DNA of 64,000 bases from Xiphydria camelus (lineage: Eukaryota > Arthropoda > Insecta > Hymenoptera > Xiphydriidae), in contig OY783192.1 in NCBI GenBank assembly GCA_963678675.1, positions 36,735,250 to 36,799,249 on the forward strand, given 5' to 3'. Below are positions 54,857 to 64,000 of the stretch, piece after piece. The translations under genes were made by a program, and so were the position numbers. The notes below the pieces were generated by a model. The model was not told the origin of the DNA, did no database searches, and was given only the letters and a program-made list of their open reading frames with translations. Every line of letters starts with the position of its first letter. Within the stretch, counting starts at the first letter, position 1.

Positions 54857-54967
54857 CCCCAAGGAGATGTGGTGAGTCGTGACGACGTCCGAATGACGTC
54901 GCCCCGATTTAAGAGGACATCGCGCAGATGTCATTTGGACGTCAACCCGGCTCACCATATCTCCCTG
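54857..54967. repeat. PAL-J short palindrome, copy 3
   Basis: CCCCAAGGAGATGTGGTGAG pairs with CTCACCATATCTCCCTGAG; about 111 bp. Confidence 0.85.
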
Positions 54968-55451
54968 AGCTGGCACGCGAAAGGAACGAGATACGCACGG
55001 TGGAAAGTTCTCCTCGATTCGATTCGGGCGAGATGCGACTCTCCCGACGACGGATCGACGCGAGGGTCGACGAACTCTCGCGGACGTCGGCCACCGGCGC
55101 GACGCGAGCGATATTTAACGTCCCTCGCGTTAACGACCCGAACACGTTTAAAAGGCGCGCGGAAATCGTGATATCCGATGTGCGCTTCAAACGCTCGAGA
55201 GACACGTCCTCTCTTCGATGCCATTTTCGCGGGCGAATGCACATGTGAATGGCGTGGCGTGTGCGCGCGGAGTGCCACTTGCCGCTCACAGCCGGTACGG
55301 CGAGATCATAACGACGCGCCCAGCGTGAGAGAGCTCCTATGCGCGCTGCGGAGCCTTGAAAGCGGTGAATGAGAAATGCGCACGCGAGCACCGACGAACA
55401 TGTTTACAAACGGGTACTTATACGCATCGCTGTGTAAATATGTGCACGCAC

Positions 55452-55452
<1 letters not shown>

Positions 55453-55544
<92 letters not shown>
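55453..55544. repeat. (TC)46 microsatellite
   Basis: 92 nt of uninterrupted TC, the longest simple repeat in the window. Confidence 0.97.
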
Positions 55545-55547
<3 letters not shown>

Positions 55548-55582
55548 CCATCCATTGCCGAGGCATTAAACTAGACTCGAAT

Positions 55583-56060
55583 ACCGAGAAAACGGTTTAT
55601 TTGTAGTTAATAAATATTCGTTCGAATATGGCGAAATAATCATTTTATCGGATCAGAGAAATATTCATTAACTATTTTGACATTTATTCGGTACAATTGA
55701 ATCCTCTGAGGCCACCGTTTAAATTAAACGAACATTTTAATAATTAACATATACTTTCTTGGCCTAACGAAACGTTTATATTTCGCCGTATTTAAAGTTA
55801 CGGTACCTAGGTACAGAGAAAAAGAATTGGTCGGATCTATCTACTGAAAATTACTTACAGGGACGCAAGTAATTACTTATGAAATGTGTTATTACGTCAA
55901 CTTGATATCTCTTCCTCACGTGGAATAGTATCTATGTCACACATTGCAGGGAATAAATATTTCATTAATATGAGAACATTTTGATTGATGTAAATAAATA
56001 ATTACTAATTTCTCTGTTTCTCCGTGCATTTATTAACCGTTAATAAACCGTCCTCTCGGT
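55583..56060. repeat. PAL-L copy split by PAL-M
   Basis: ACCGAGAAAACGGTTTATTT at the left and AATAAACCGTCCTCTCGGTG at the right are PAL-L ends; a complete PAL-M (55814-56028) lies between them. Confidence 0.75.
55814..56028. repeat. PAL-M nested in PAL-L
   Basis: Opens ACAGAGAAAAAGAATTGGTC and closes AATTTCTCTGTTTCTCCGTG. Confidence 0.7.
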
Positions 56061-57125
56061 GAAGAGCCGCGCGCTGCACCCCTCCGCGAACACCGCGGTC
56101 CCTGCGCGGCCAGCTCGCGCGCCGCGCATCATCTCGCGCGCGCACCGCGGGCGACGGGACGCCCTCGCGCGGCGAGGTACGGCAGGCATTCGGGCCTAGA
56201 GCATCGCGTCGACTCGATTATCGTAAATTGCCGTGCGCGCCGCTTGTACCGTTACGAGTTTAATCGCCCGTTGCATTCCCGCGGACTCCACGAGCAGTAC
56301 AGCGTTCGATCGTGAATTTGCACTCGGGATATGCCCGCCGCGCTACGGAGATTAACGGTAAGGAGGATCGAAGAGCCGCGAGCGGCGTAACCACCGCCCC
56401 CCCGGGGCGCTTAGTTCGTCTCGGCGCCATGCGCTCGACGTGGATCGTTGCACCGGCGCGCGGTGCAGCGCGGTGCAATCCGCGTGACAGGTGAACCCGC
56501 GCGGGAAGAACGGCCCGGATCGAGATCCTTCGCGGACTGTGCGGGGAGAGGAGATCGTATCGATCGACGAGGAGAGTTCGTCTCGATTGCTCGTGATTAT
56601 GCCGCACGTCGTCGCGCTCTCCTCGCTCCTTCGTCCTCGCGGCTGAGAGCGCGTTATCGCGCGTTATTTATAGCTCGGATATCTGTCGTACAGTTATGCA
56701 GCCGTTAGATGCACGTCTCTCGCGCGGCCGCGGCGCGTCGTGCGTTCTATTCCGCAATTCTCGGACCTTGGCGCGGAGTGGGCTCTCTGTTATTACGCGC
56801 GTGGATCGTTAGAGACGCGGCGGGGCTGCGGGGAAATGCGGCAGACGTCGGTGCATGCGAGGCGAGGTCGCGATTTAATACATCAGTGCTCAGTGTCATT
56901 TTCAGTTGGCAGAGAATTTTTGATTGCAGATATTCAATTAATCGGTTCTGCAGTGGTTTAGCAATTATTGGTTTCAGAAATTGTACTCTTTTTTTTTTTA
57001 AATATAATTAAGCTTCCGGAGACGTCTTTTTTTTAACAATACGAAAACGCTTAATCCAGTGTCTTAAATAATAAATTACTCGGCAACTAAAGTTACCAGT
57101 GGGTATTAATGGATTACTTACTCTG
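56061..57125. other. CpG-rich stretch, no gene recognised
   Basis: Arg-rich open frames on both strands reflect composition; no splice-supported exon seen. Confidence 0.45.
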
Positions 57126-57416
57126 CACGGAAAAAATGATTTTGCAGTTTTAACAAAACTAGTTTTTACTGAAAATTACTTGCCGCCGTGACAAAAATAT
57201 TATCTATGGCAGTAAAAGGTATGTTCGATAATAGTACAAATATTCGCTGGGATAGCAAATATTTTTACCAACAAAAATTTCACTCTATGACTGTAATTAT
57301 ATTTGCTATTATCGGACATATCTTTTGCTGCAACAGATAATGTTTCTGTCGTGATAGCGAAAAGTTCCCAGGTGATATCTAGTTTTGCTAAGACTGCAAA
57401 ATCATTTTTTTTCAGA
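57126..57416. repeat. PAL-B palindromic element
   Basis: Opens CACGGAAAAAATGATTTTGC and closes GCAAAATCATTTTTTTTCAG; inner arms AGGTATGTTCGATAATAG and its mirror near TCGGACATATCTTTTGC. Confidence 0.85.
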
Positions 57417-57420
57417 ATAT

Positions 57421-57660
57421 ACACCGAGAAAACGATTTATTTGTAGTTAATAAATCGTTGTTCAAATATGATGAAATAAATATTTGATTGGATCAAGTAC
57501 ATATTCATTGAGTATTGCGATATTTATTTGGCACAATTCGACCCTCCGAGGCAATCATTTGGATGAAATAAACATTTTAATAATTAACACACCTTTTCTC
57601 GTCCTAACGAAATATTTATTTCGCCGTATTTGAAATTGTATTCATTAACTGTTCATTGAC
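57421..57660. repeat. PAL-L palindromic element
   Basis: ACACCGAGAAAACGATTTATTT at the left; the interior matches the copy at 55583. Confidence 0.7.
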
Positions 57661-58295
57661 AATGTACAGAAAAAGTATGAGAGGAATTTTTTTATCCCCG
57701 CGGGGCATATCAATCTCGCTCGACGAACTCTGGATGTCATGGGACGCGAAATTTTCTCCGCCGCGAAGAAAGAAACGCGACTCGCGTCGTCTCGTCGCCC
57801 GACGGATGGTACATGTACGCGTCTCCCGCGCGTGATATACGTGCGAATTCTAACGCGCCGGGCGCCCGTTCGAATGCGAGATACATTTACACTCGCATAC
57901 ACGGCGTACGTGCGCGATCGAGGAACGCGATTGCCCGCGCGATTCGAGATCGGCGCCGCGCACGGGATCCACGAGGGGCAGTCGAGAAGAATGGGCGTTA
58001 AATGTATACGTTACGCACTTCATTACCGGGCCGGGTAAAAACAATGGCCTTGCGTATCCGGCGGAAATCGCGTCGACGCGAAATAAAAGCGAGATCCGCG
58101 CGCGCGAACAGCCGCGGGGACTACGCGGCGGCGGGTCGCGGGAAAGTGAAACGACCCGGCCGTGTATAAGGCGCGCGATTCTCGCGCGTTCGCTGAATCC
58201 GGGGAGGCCGTTCGTTATTCGACAACGCGAAAGTGCGGCGATATACGCCGCCGCACTTTCGATTTTTCGCGAACCGTCGTCGACTTTACGCGAAC
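57661..58295. other. CpG-rich stretch, no gene recognised
   Basis: Only compositional open frames; a CGCACTTTCG / CGAAAGTGCG inverted pair occurs near 58225-58262. Confidence 0.4.
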
Positions 58296-58390
58296 GTCGA
58301 CATGGAACTCTTTGTAGAGCGAAACGTCACTTAAAAAAAAGTCCTGTACGAATTTTGACGCATGTCCGCAGGTTAGCAGATAATCGCCGC
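58296..58390. repeat. R family short inverted repeat
   Basis: GGAACTCTTTGTAGAGCG and TTAAAAAAAAGTCC form the core; GCAGATAATCGCC lies to the right. Confidence 0.5.
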
Positions 58391-58526
58391 TGAAGCTCGC
58401 ATCCCTCGCTTCTCGACGAAATTGTATCTTTCGATTAGACAGATGCACGTAAATTGTAAAACTCAATGTAGGTAGTATTGGCTCGGCTAATAAGTATATC
58501 AAGATTTTGCGCCTTGAGTCGTCATT

Positions 58527-58775
58527 ATAAAGAAGCATTTGTGACACCAAATGATTTCAAGGTAATGCAAATAAAACGCCAGACGTGTACACTCAATATG
58601 AGAACAATTTTTCGTTGATACGGTGCTACAATAAATACAGCGATTAATTTGAATCGCACTGTAGTGTAAATCACACAATTTAGTATTTAAGAATAGTATG
58701 TTTTTCAAATTCATACAGCAAAACAAACGTTGACTTTGGAACGATCAATTATTGCAATTTGTGTGAATATTGAGA
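58527..58775. repeat. S family repeat, copy 1
   Basis: TACAATAAATACAGCGATTA, GCAAAACAAACGTTGACTTT and GATCAATTATTGCA also occur at 63300-63670. Confidence 0.75.
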
Positions 58776-59230
58776 CAAGTCTATCCGGGGGTAGAGATGA
58801 TATCGGGTATTAATTTAATCTCCCGCAACGCCGTGCTTATCGTACACGACATCGCAGTAGGTGGAACCACAAAGACGCGACGGCTCTCGTAGGTACATAT
58901 CGCGCGTACGTTCTGTATACCTAACCGAAGCGTTTCTGCCGTCCTCGCGGTAACTCGAGAGCGCGCGGTAACCGTCATTATTCCTTGCGCAATTTTTACG
59001 CTCAACTACGTCGCTGCGGTCTCTCTCTCGGGCGCGCGAACGCCTCACTGAGAGGAAAAATCGTTTGGTTTAACTGAATTTGAAGTTACCGGCGGCCGAG
59101 TAAATATATAGCTACACTGAGAGAAATGTATAGGTCGCGCACACAGCAGTGAGTATAGGTATAGCTGTGACGGCTGTACTTTAAGGATAAATGAGGATTA
59201 CTAGACAGTATAGGTAATATAGCAATATCA

Positions 59231-59401
59231 ACACTGAACAAAATATTTAGCCAATCCAGCTATATTTCTGGCTGCCTCAGACATTATTTGGTGACAACTA
59301 GAAAAATATTGCTAGCGTAGCAAGAATTCTTGCTATTGCGAAGAAAATTATCACTGCAATTACTATAATTTTTTCTAGTTGTGGCCAAATTTTTTTGAGT
59401 G
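59231..59401. repeat. PAL-D element
   Basis: CACTGAACAAAATATTTAGC to AAATTTTTTTGAGTG, with ATTTGGTGACAACTAG and its mirror CTAGTTGTGGCCAAAT. Second copy at 60860-61029. Confidence 0.85.
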
Positions 59402-59409
59402 AAATAGTA

Positions 59410-59654
59410 CACTGAGAAAAAACTGTGATAGATCAGACTAAAATAGGGGTGACGAGCGGGGGGGGGGGGGGGGGGGGGGGAATGCAAATTTAGTTACTTG
59501 AACTGATTAATTCGTTAGACTTGATTACAGCTATAGTTTTCGTCAAACAATTTCAAATCATTATAATCGAATTATTTAATTCGAGTAACTAGATCGGTGT
59601 TCCCCTGCCCGTGACCGCTAATTTGGTCTGATCAACTATTTTTCCTCTCCGTGT
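59410..59654. repeat. PAL-E element with a poly-G interior
   Basis: Opens CACTGAGAAAAAACTGTGAT and closes TTGGTCTGATCAACTATTTT. A 23-nt G run (59458-59480) lies in it, where the copy at 46002 has no such run. Confidence 0.75.
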
Positions 59655-59786
59655 AATAACATCAATACGTATTACTGAAATAACTGTACGTAAAGCTGAA
59701 ATAGAAATACGTATTGTGCTAAGGTTAACTAGAACTCATTCTTATATTAATAAACTACTAGCATTGCCGCGCGATCTATAAAGTTT

Positions 59787-59947
59787 CTCTGAGTGTATCT
59801 CAACAAATGTGTAGTTCGAGTGACTAAAATTTAATCGAAGTAACTATTAATTGCTTCAACTAAATATTTCTTTAGATAACTATACATTTAGTTGGCCGCT
59901 CGTAATTTCAAAATTTAGTTAAATAAAACAACATTTTTTTTCAGTGC
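59787..59947. repeat. PAL-B2 element
   Basis: Shares ATTTAGTTGGCCGCTCG and the terminal TTTTTTTTCAGTGCA with 18744-18939. Confidence 0.7.
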
Positions 59948-60720
59948 ATAAATAAATTCAACGTAATCTTACAACATGTTTACTCGATATTATCGACTCA
60001 TGTAGCCGCACCAATCGCGCGAAGCCAAAACACGAGCCTCTCTCGCGATAACGGAGGCACTCGTGATCCGAGTAGATGCAAAACGCGATCGCTGTTGCTC
60101 GCAACGCGCCGGTATCGCTCTTCGCGCCGGACGAGATCTTTGGCATTTCCAGCGCCGAGAGGCGGACGTAGCCGCGCTTTAACGGATATCTAGCGGTGAT
60201 ATCGCTAAAGCGCGGAGCCGTGAGAGTGAATATAATAGGTGCAGGCCCCGCGCTCTCGTAACCGCTATCGCCGATTTCTATACCGCGGGTGATTTGCTGT
60301 TTAGGCCGTGGGGGAAGGCGAATTTTTTGTTTTTCCTCGACGCCGACCACCATAATAAACGCCTCATTCTCGAGCGCCGTAATTGCAGGACACCGAGTGA
60401 CACGTTGATTCGCTTATATGGAATTACTTCTCACGTCCCGATGCACGCTAACGATCGCGCTCCCATAAATCCTGTGCACGCGACGCGTCTGTAATTCGCA
60501 TGTGAAATTGTCGGTACGGACGCGGCTCCGCGGTTGCGGATCGGTTTGCGGAGCTCGGGATATCGCGATCGCGGTAAGAGAGAGAGCGGGTCGAGCGACC
60601 GAAATTAAATCGTCGCTTCCTTCCGCGATTTCTCGGAACCTTCGATCGAGACTCTGACTGCTCGACGATCGCGATCGAGCTTCTGTATTGGAATGACTTT
60701 CGCACTGTTCGACGTATCCA
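59948..60720. other. No gene recognised
   Basis: Includes a local inverted pair AGCGCTTTAACGG... / CGCTAAAGCGCGG near 60170-60215; no coding signal. Confidence 0.4.
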
Positions 60721-61156
60721 CGCAGAGAAAAAGAATCGGTTTGATCTACTCAAAATTATCTGCGGATTCGCACAAGTAATTATTTATCTAGATCAATTTG
60801 ATCTTTCTTCATATTAAAAAATTAGATGTGTATTTCTTCCTTACAATCGCGTACTACTTGACTGAAAAAAAATATTCAGCTAATCCGGCAATATTTCTGG
60901 CTGCCTCGGATATTATTTGGTGACAACTCGAAAAATATTGCTAGCGTAGCAAGAATTCTCGCTATTGCGAAGATAATTATCACTGCAATTACTATAATTT
61001 TCTAGTTGGGACCAAATTTTTTTTCAGTGTTCACGCGATTGAAACAAAGAGATATCTAACTGACGTATTAAAAAAGTGTCATTGATACGAATAAGTAATT
61101 ACTTGCGACCCCATAAGTAATTTTCCGTAGATCCAACTAATTTTCTTCTTCTCTGT
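60721..61156. repeat. PAL-M copy split by PAL-D
   Basis: CGCAGAGAAAAAGAATCGG at the left and AATTTTCTTCTTCTCTGT at the right are PAL-M ends; PAL-D lies at 60860-61029. Confidence 0.8.
60860..61029. repeat. PAL-D nested in PAL-M
   Basis: GACTGAAAAAAAATATTCAG to CCAAATTTTTTTTCAGTG, nearly colinear with 59231-59401. Confidence 0.85.
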
Positions 61157-61485
61157 ACACGAGTGATATACGTATTTTCGCGCGTATACGAAAGCGGAGA
61201 AAGTCGACTGATAACGTACAACGAATGATCGACGCTACTGGTCGTGATAAGGAGGCAGGCGTGTAACCGATTTACCAGCGAGAAGCGAGATTTGTTGCGA
61301 TCTCCGCACCGCGATAGTCGCAAAAGCGCGTGTTTCGTAAATCGCGCGGAGCGCGTCGGTCGGGACGTTTTTGTGAAATCGGATCACGAGATTTCCTCGA
61401 GATATTCGCGGATGATCCGATTCCTCCGACCGATTTTCTCGGTAGAGATCGAGTCTCGGGGAAAATAATAGTCGGAAAACGGCGC
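61157..61485. other. Nothing recognised
   Basis: CpG-rich DNA with compositional open frames only. Confidence 0.4.
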
Positions 61486-61787
61486 ACACGGAAAAAAAAA
61501 TGGTTTTGCTGCAGTCATGATAAAACTAGGCTTTCTGAGAGCTTTTTCCTATCATTATATTGCTATTAGGATATTATCCATGACAATAAAAGGTGTGTTC
61601 AATAATAGCTGATGTGACTGCAATTACAGTGAAATTTCGTCGGTGAAAATATTTGCTATCCCAGCGAATATTTGTAATATCATTAGACACATCTTTCACT
61701 GCCACGGATAATATTTTCGTCACGATGGCGAGAAATTCTCAGCAAAATCTAGTCTCGTTAAAACAGCTAAATCATTTGTTTCAGTGC
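61486..61787. repeat. PAL-B palindromic element
   Basis: CACACGGAAAAAAAAATGG to AAATCATTTGTTTCAGTG; inner arms AGGTGTGTTCAATAATAG and a mirror near CATTAGACACATCTTTCAC. Confidence 0.8.
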
Positions 61788-62197
61788 AGGTTCTCGCTTT
61801 CCCACCGCGAAGGAAAGGCGAGAGGAGGAATCACATCTATTCTCTCGCTCTCCGGAGTCGACGCCGTACCAGGGTTACCGCGCGCGGAGCGTGGAAACCG
61901 CTTGCAATCTAAAATCCTCCGCGGGCTTTATCATCGCGACGGGAGCTGGTTCCGCGGCGCGCGCGGGTTGCAAACGGGCTTGCAGATTCAAACGCGGATT
62001 GCCGCGGCGCCCCTCGACGCGGTTATCGTCTCTGTAAGTGCACGGAGGTGGCGACGAAAGGATCGAGTATAGATAGGGGCGTGGATCCGGTCTCGTTTTT
62101 ATTCTCGATCGAGTCGAGAAACATCGAAGAGCCTCTCGTTTCTCTCGCGTTCTCTATAGGCGCAAAAAAGAGGCGCCGGCCGCACGGAGAATAAATA
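61788..62197. other. Nothing recognised
   Basis: CpG-rich DNA; no exon, palindrome or known repeat seen. Confidence 0.4.
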
Positions 62198-62715
62198 CAC
62201 TGAAAGAAATAATTGCAGGTGCTAAAAAAAAATGTTTTCTTCAATCAAAAACGTGACATAATTCCAGAATCGAGTAGTAGTTTTCTTTGTGCAAAAAATA
62301 TTTGACAGGCTCGAGTAATTATTTCCTTTTTGCCCAAGAAGAATCACCTTTCCCAACGAAGATATTCTTGAATAAAGAATATATTATCACACGAGGCTAA
62401 ATTTACTCACTAGGAAAAATACTTGAATCATTATACCGTCTCATCATCTATCAGCTTTTGGTTTATGCTCGTATCACACTTTCTTGAATATCATATTTCT
62501 ATCCGCAACAAAGTCTCCTATCGATGCAGGCGAATAGTTAATAAATAACGAGATAACAGTGATTTGAGTTTTTCTCCTGGCGAGTAAGTTTAGCCTCATA
62601 TGGAATACTCTCCGATCAAGAATCTGTATTCTCTCTTAAAAATATTTAACACATCATGTGTTCTTGGGGTTCGAGAAATATTTCGTTGACACCGGCAATT
62701 ATTTATCTCAGTATA
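62198..62715. repeat. Palindrome with PAL-K inserted in it
   Basis: CACTGAAAGAAATAATTGCAGG at the left is mirrored by CCGGCAATTATTTATCTCAG at the right; PAL-K occupies 62388-62602. Confidence 0.8.
62388..62602. repeat. PAL-K palindromic MITE, nested
   Basis: CACGAGGCTAAATTTACTC at the left and GAGTAAGTTTAGCCTCATATG at the right. Confidence 0.85.
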
Positions 62716-63299
62716 GAATTCACGCGACCGCGCTGGCGTATCGCGTCGCGCCGTCGCTCGCGGACGAGACTATCAAAACGTTTCATCGGATTACAGCGAA
62801 CACGAGATGCGAGAGAGTTCCGTAGCCCCGCGCATGACGCGTATAATGCCGTCCCACGTATCTACATACGTGCAGCAGCGCATGCGAGTTCTATATATCG
62901 CGTGTACCTAGACGTCTGCCGCCCGTATATAGAAGTACCGAGAGGTATACGTTGACAGGTGTCGGTTTCAGGCCGGAGTGACAATCGTCGAGGGAGTACA
63001 ATGGAGCGCGGATCCTCGCGCGTCGCCGTACGAGTGTAACACGAGCCGAGCGGAAAACTTCTTGCGCCCGCATTATCGCGACGGCCCTTCCTCGCGGAGT
63101 CGCATAACTCTCGCCTGGATGCATCGCAGCAGGTACGCGCAGAGAGAGAGAGAGAGTGCGCATATTTACGTAAGTATATTTGCCGCCCCGACAAAATTGG
63201 ATTTCTCCGCTTCCCACAACAGACAAAATAATGTACGTAGATTGTACGGCAATTTTAGGTAGCATTGATGTCAAGGATGTGCACTTTAGGGATCGTTAT
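62716..63299. other. No gene recognised
   Basis: CpG-rich; a short (AG)n run near 63140-63155. Compositional open frames only. Confidence 0.4.
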
Positions 63300-63670
63300 T
63301 GAGCAAGCACATTTGTGACATTATAATATAATAAATAATATAAAATAAAATGCTAAACATTTATTCGATATATGCGCAATTTTTCATAAATGTATTGCTG
63401 CAATAAATACGGCGATTATGTTGAGTCACATTTGAATTTCAAGAAAAAAATGTATTAAGGAAACAATTATTTTTTAAACTCATGCGGCAAAATAAACGAC
63501 TTTAGAACGATTAATTATTGTATCGCTGCAATAAATACAGCGATTAGTTTGAATCACATTATAATTTAAATGTAATAATTTTTTGAAGAATAATTTTTTT
63601 CAAACTCATGCTGCAAAAGAAACGTAGACTTTAGAGCGATCAATTATTGCAGTTTATATGAACATCGTAA
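63300..63670. repeat. S family repeat, copy 2, with internal duplication
   Basis: Two related units: GCTGCAATAAATACGGCGAT near 63400 and GCTGCAATAAATACAGCGAT near 63525, each followed about 80-90 nt later by an AAACTCATGC-GCAAAA block. The second unit matches 58620-58760. Confidence 0.75.
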
Positions 63671-64000
63671 CGATTAAATAACTCTGTCTAGGACTCCACC
63701 GCTCCTCAGCCGCCTTCCGTATTTTCTACCGCATCGCTGCTCAAAGAGTATCCCCTTCTCGCGTCTATGCACTGTCGTAACAGAATACATCCTTCGTACA
63801 TACATACATATAGCATCCAAGAAAAGCTCAGGTGTACCTACATACGCAACGCTCCGAAACAATCGCATCATGACAACCGCGGTCGGTCCAGCGCAGCGGC
63901 GCATGCACGCGAAGCGACGGACACGCCCGTGCATCGCCGAGAGGAGAAGCGGAGAGTGCACAGGCTGCAAAGTATCGATCGTCTCGCCTCGACTTCCCCG
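63671..64000. other. Right edge, nothing recognised
   Basis: No exon or repeat family seen. Confidence 0.4.

Noticed and set aside
55306..55606. Frames with long alternating Arg-Glu or Leu-Ser runs
   Set aside because: Direct product of the (TC)46 microsatellite.
59458..59480. Poly-G run as a G-quadruplex element
   Set aside because: A lone homopolymer inside a MITE; length may be an assembly artefact and nothing links it to regulation.

Overview
The window looks like nuclear DNA of an insect. Genes are split by many short GT-AG introns, proteins are metazoan, and CpG is abundant rather than depleted. That base composition, with very many small palindromic transposon relics, fits Hymenoptera and especially ants, but this placement is inference.

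Layout. (1) 1-7767, minus strand: three coding exons of a membrane protein that begins TM-NIT and runs off the left edge, most likely a NIT-domain receptor guanylyl cyclase. (2) 7768-19355: about 11.6 kb with one doubtful ORF, a Tigger/pogo transposon relic and many palindromic repeats. (3) 19356-20956, plus strand: a one-TM ankyrin-repeat protein. (4) 20974-28642, plus strand: a full-length ABCB (P-glycoprotein type) gene of 20 exons, about 1293 aa, whose nucleotide-binding domains have lost most catalytic motifs. (5) 29027-35000, minus strand: a canonical ABCB of 19 exons, about 1287 aa, convergent with gene 4. (6) 35001-37064: an LTR-like piece and a broken partial copy of gene 4. (7) 37065-39078, plus strand: POLDIP3/SKAR (420 aa). 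(8) 40458-47440, minus strand: a CDR2/centrocortin coiled-coil protein. (9) 47441-64000: no gene recognised; CpG-rich promoter DNA of gene 8, then repeats.

Exon boundaries were read by hand from splice consensus. Each was accepted only if reading phase carried across every junction and the protein aligned with the family. All exons of genes 4, 5, 7 and 8 close in phase.

The most interesting object is the ABCB pair. The two genes share most intron positions, so one arose from the other by DNA duplication. The canonical gene keeps every ATPase motif. The other keeps an open frame over 20 exons but has only one Walker A, no LSGGQ, and no catalytic glutamate in either half.

Repeat names used below, defined here: PAL-A, B, B2, C, D, E, F, G, I, J, K, L, M are palindromic MITE-like families; many begin CACTGAGA and end TCTCAGTG although their interiors differ. 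R is a dispersed short inverted repeat. S is a dispersed A+T-rich repeat. Several elements are nested inside others.
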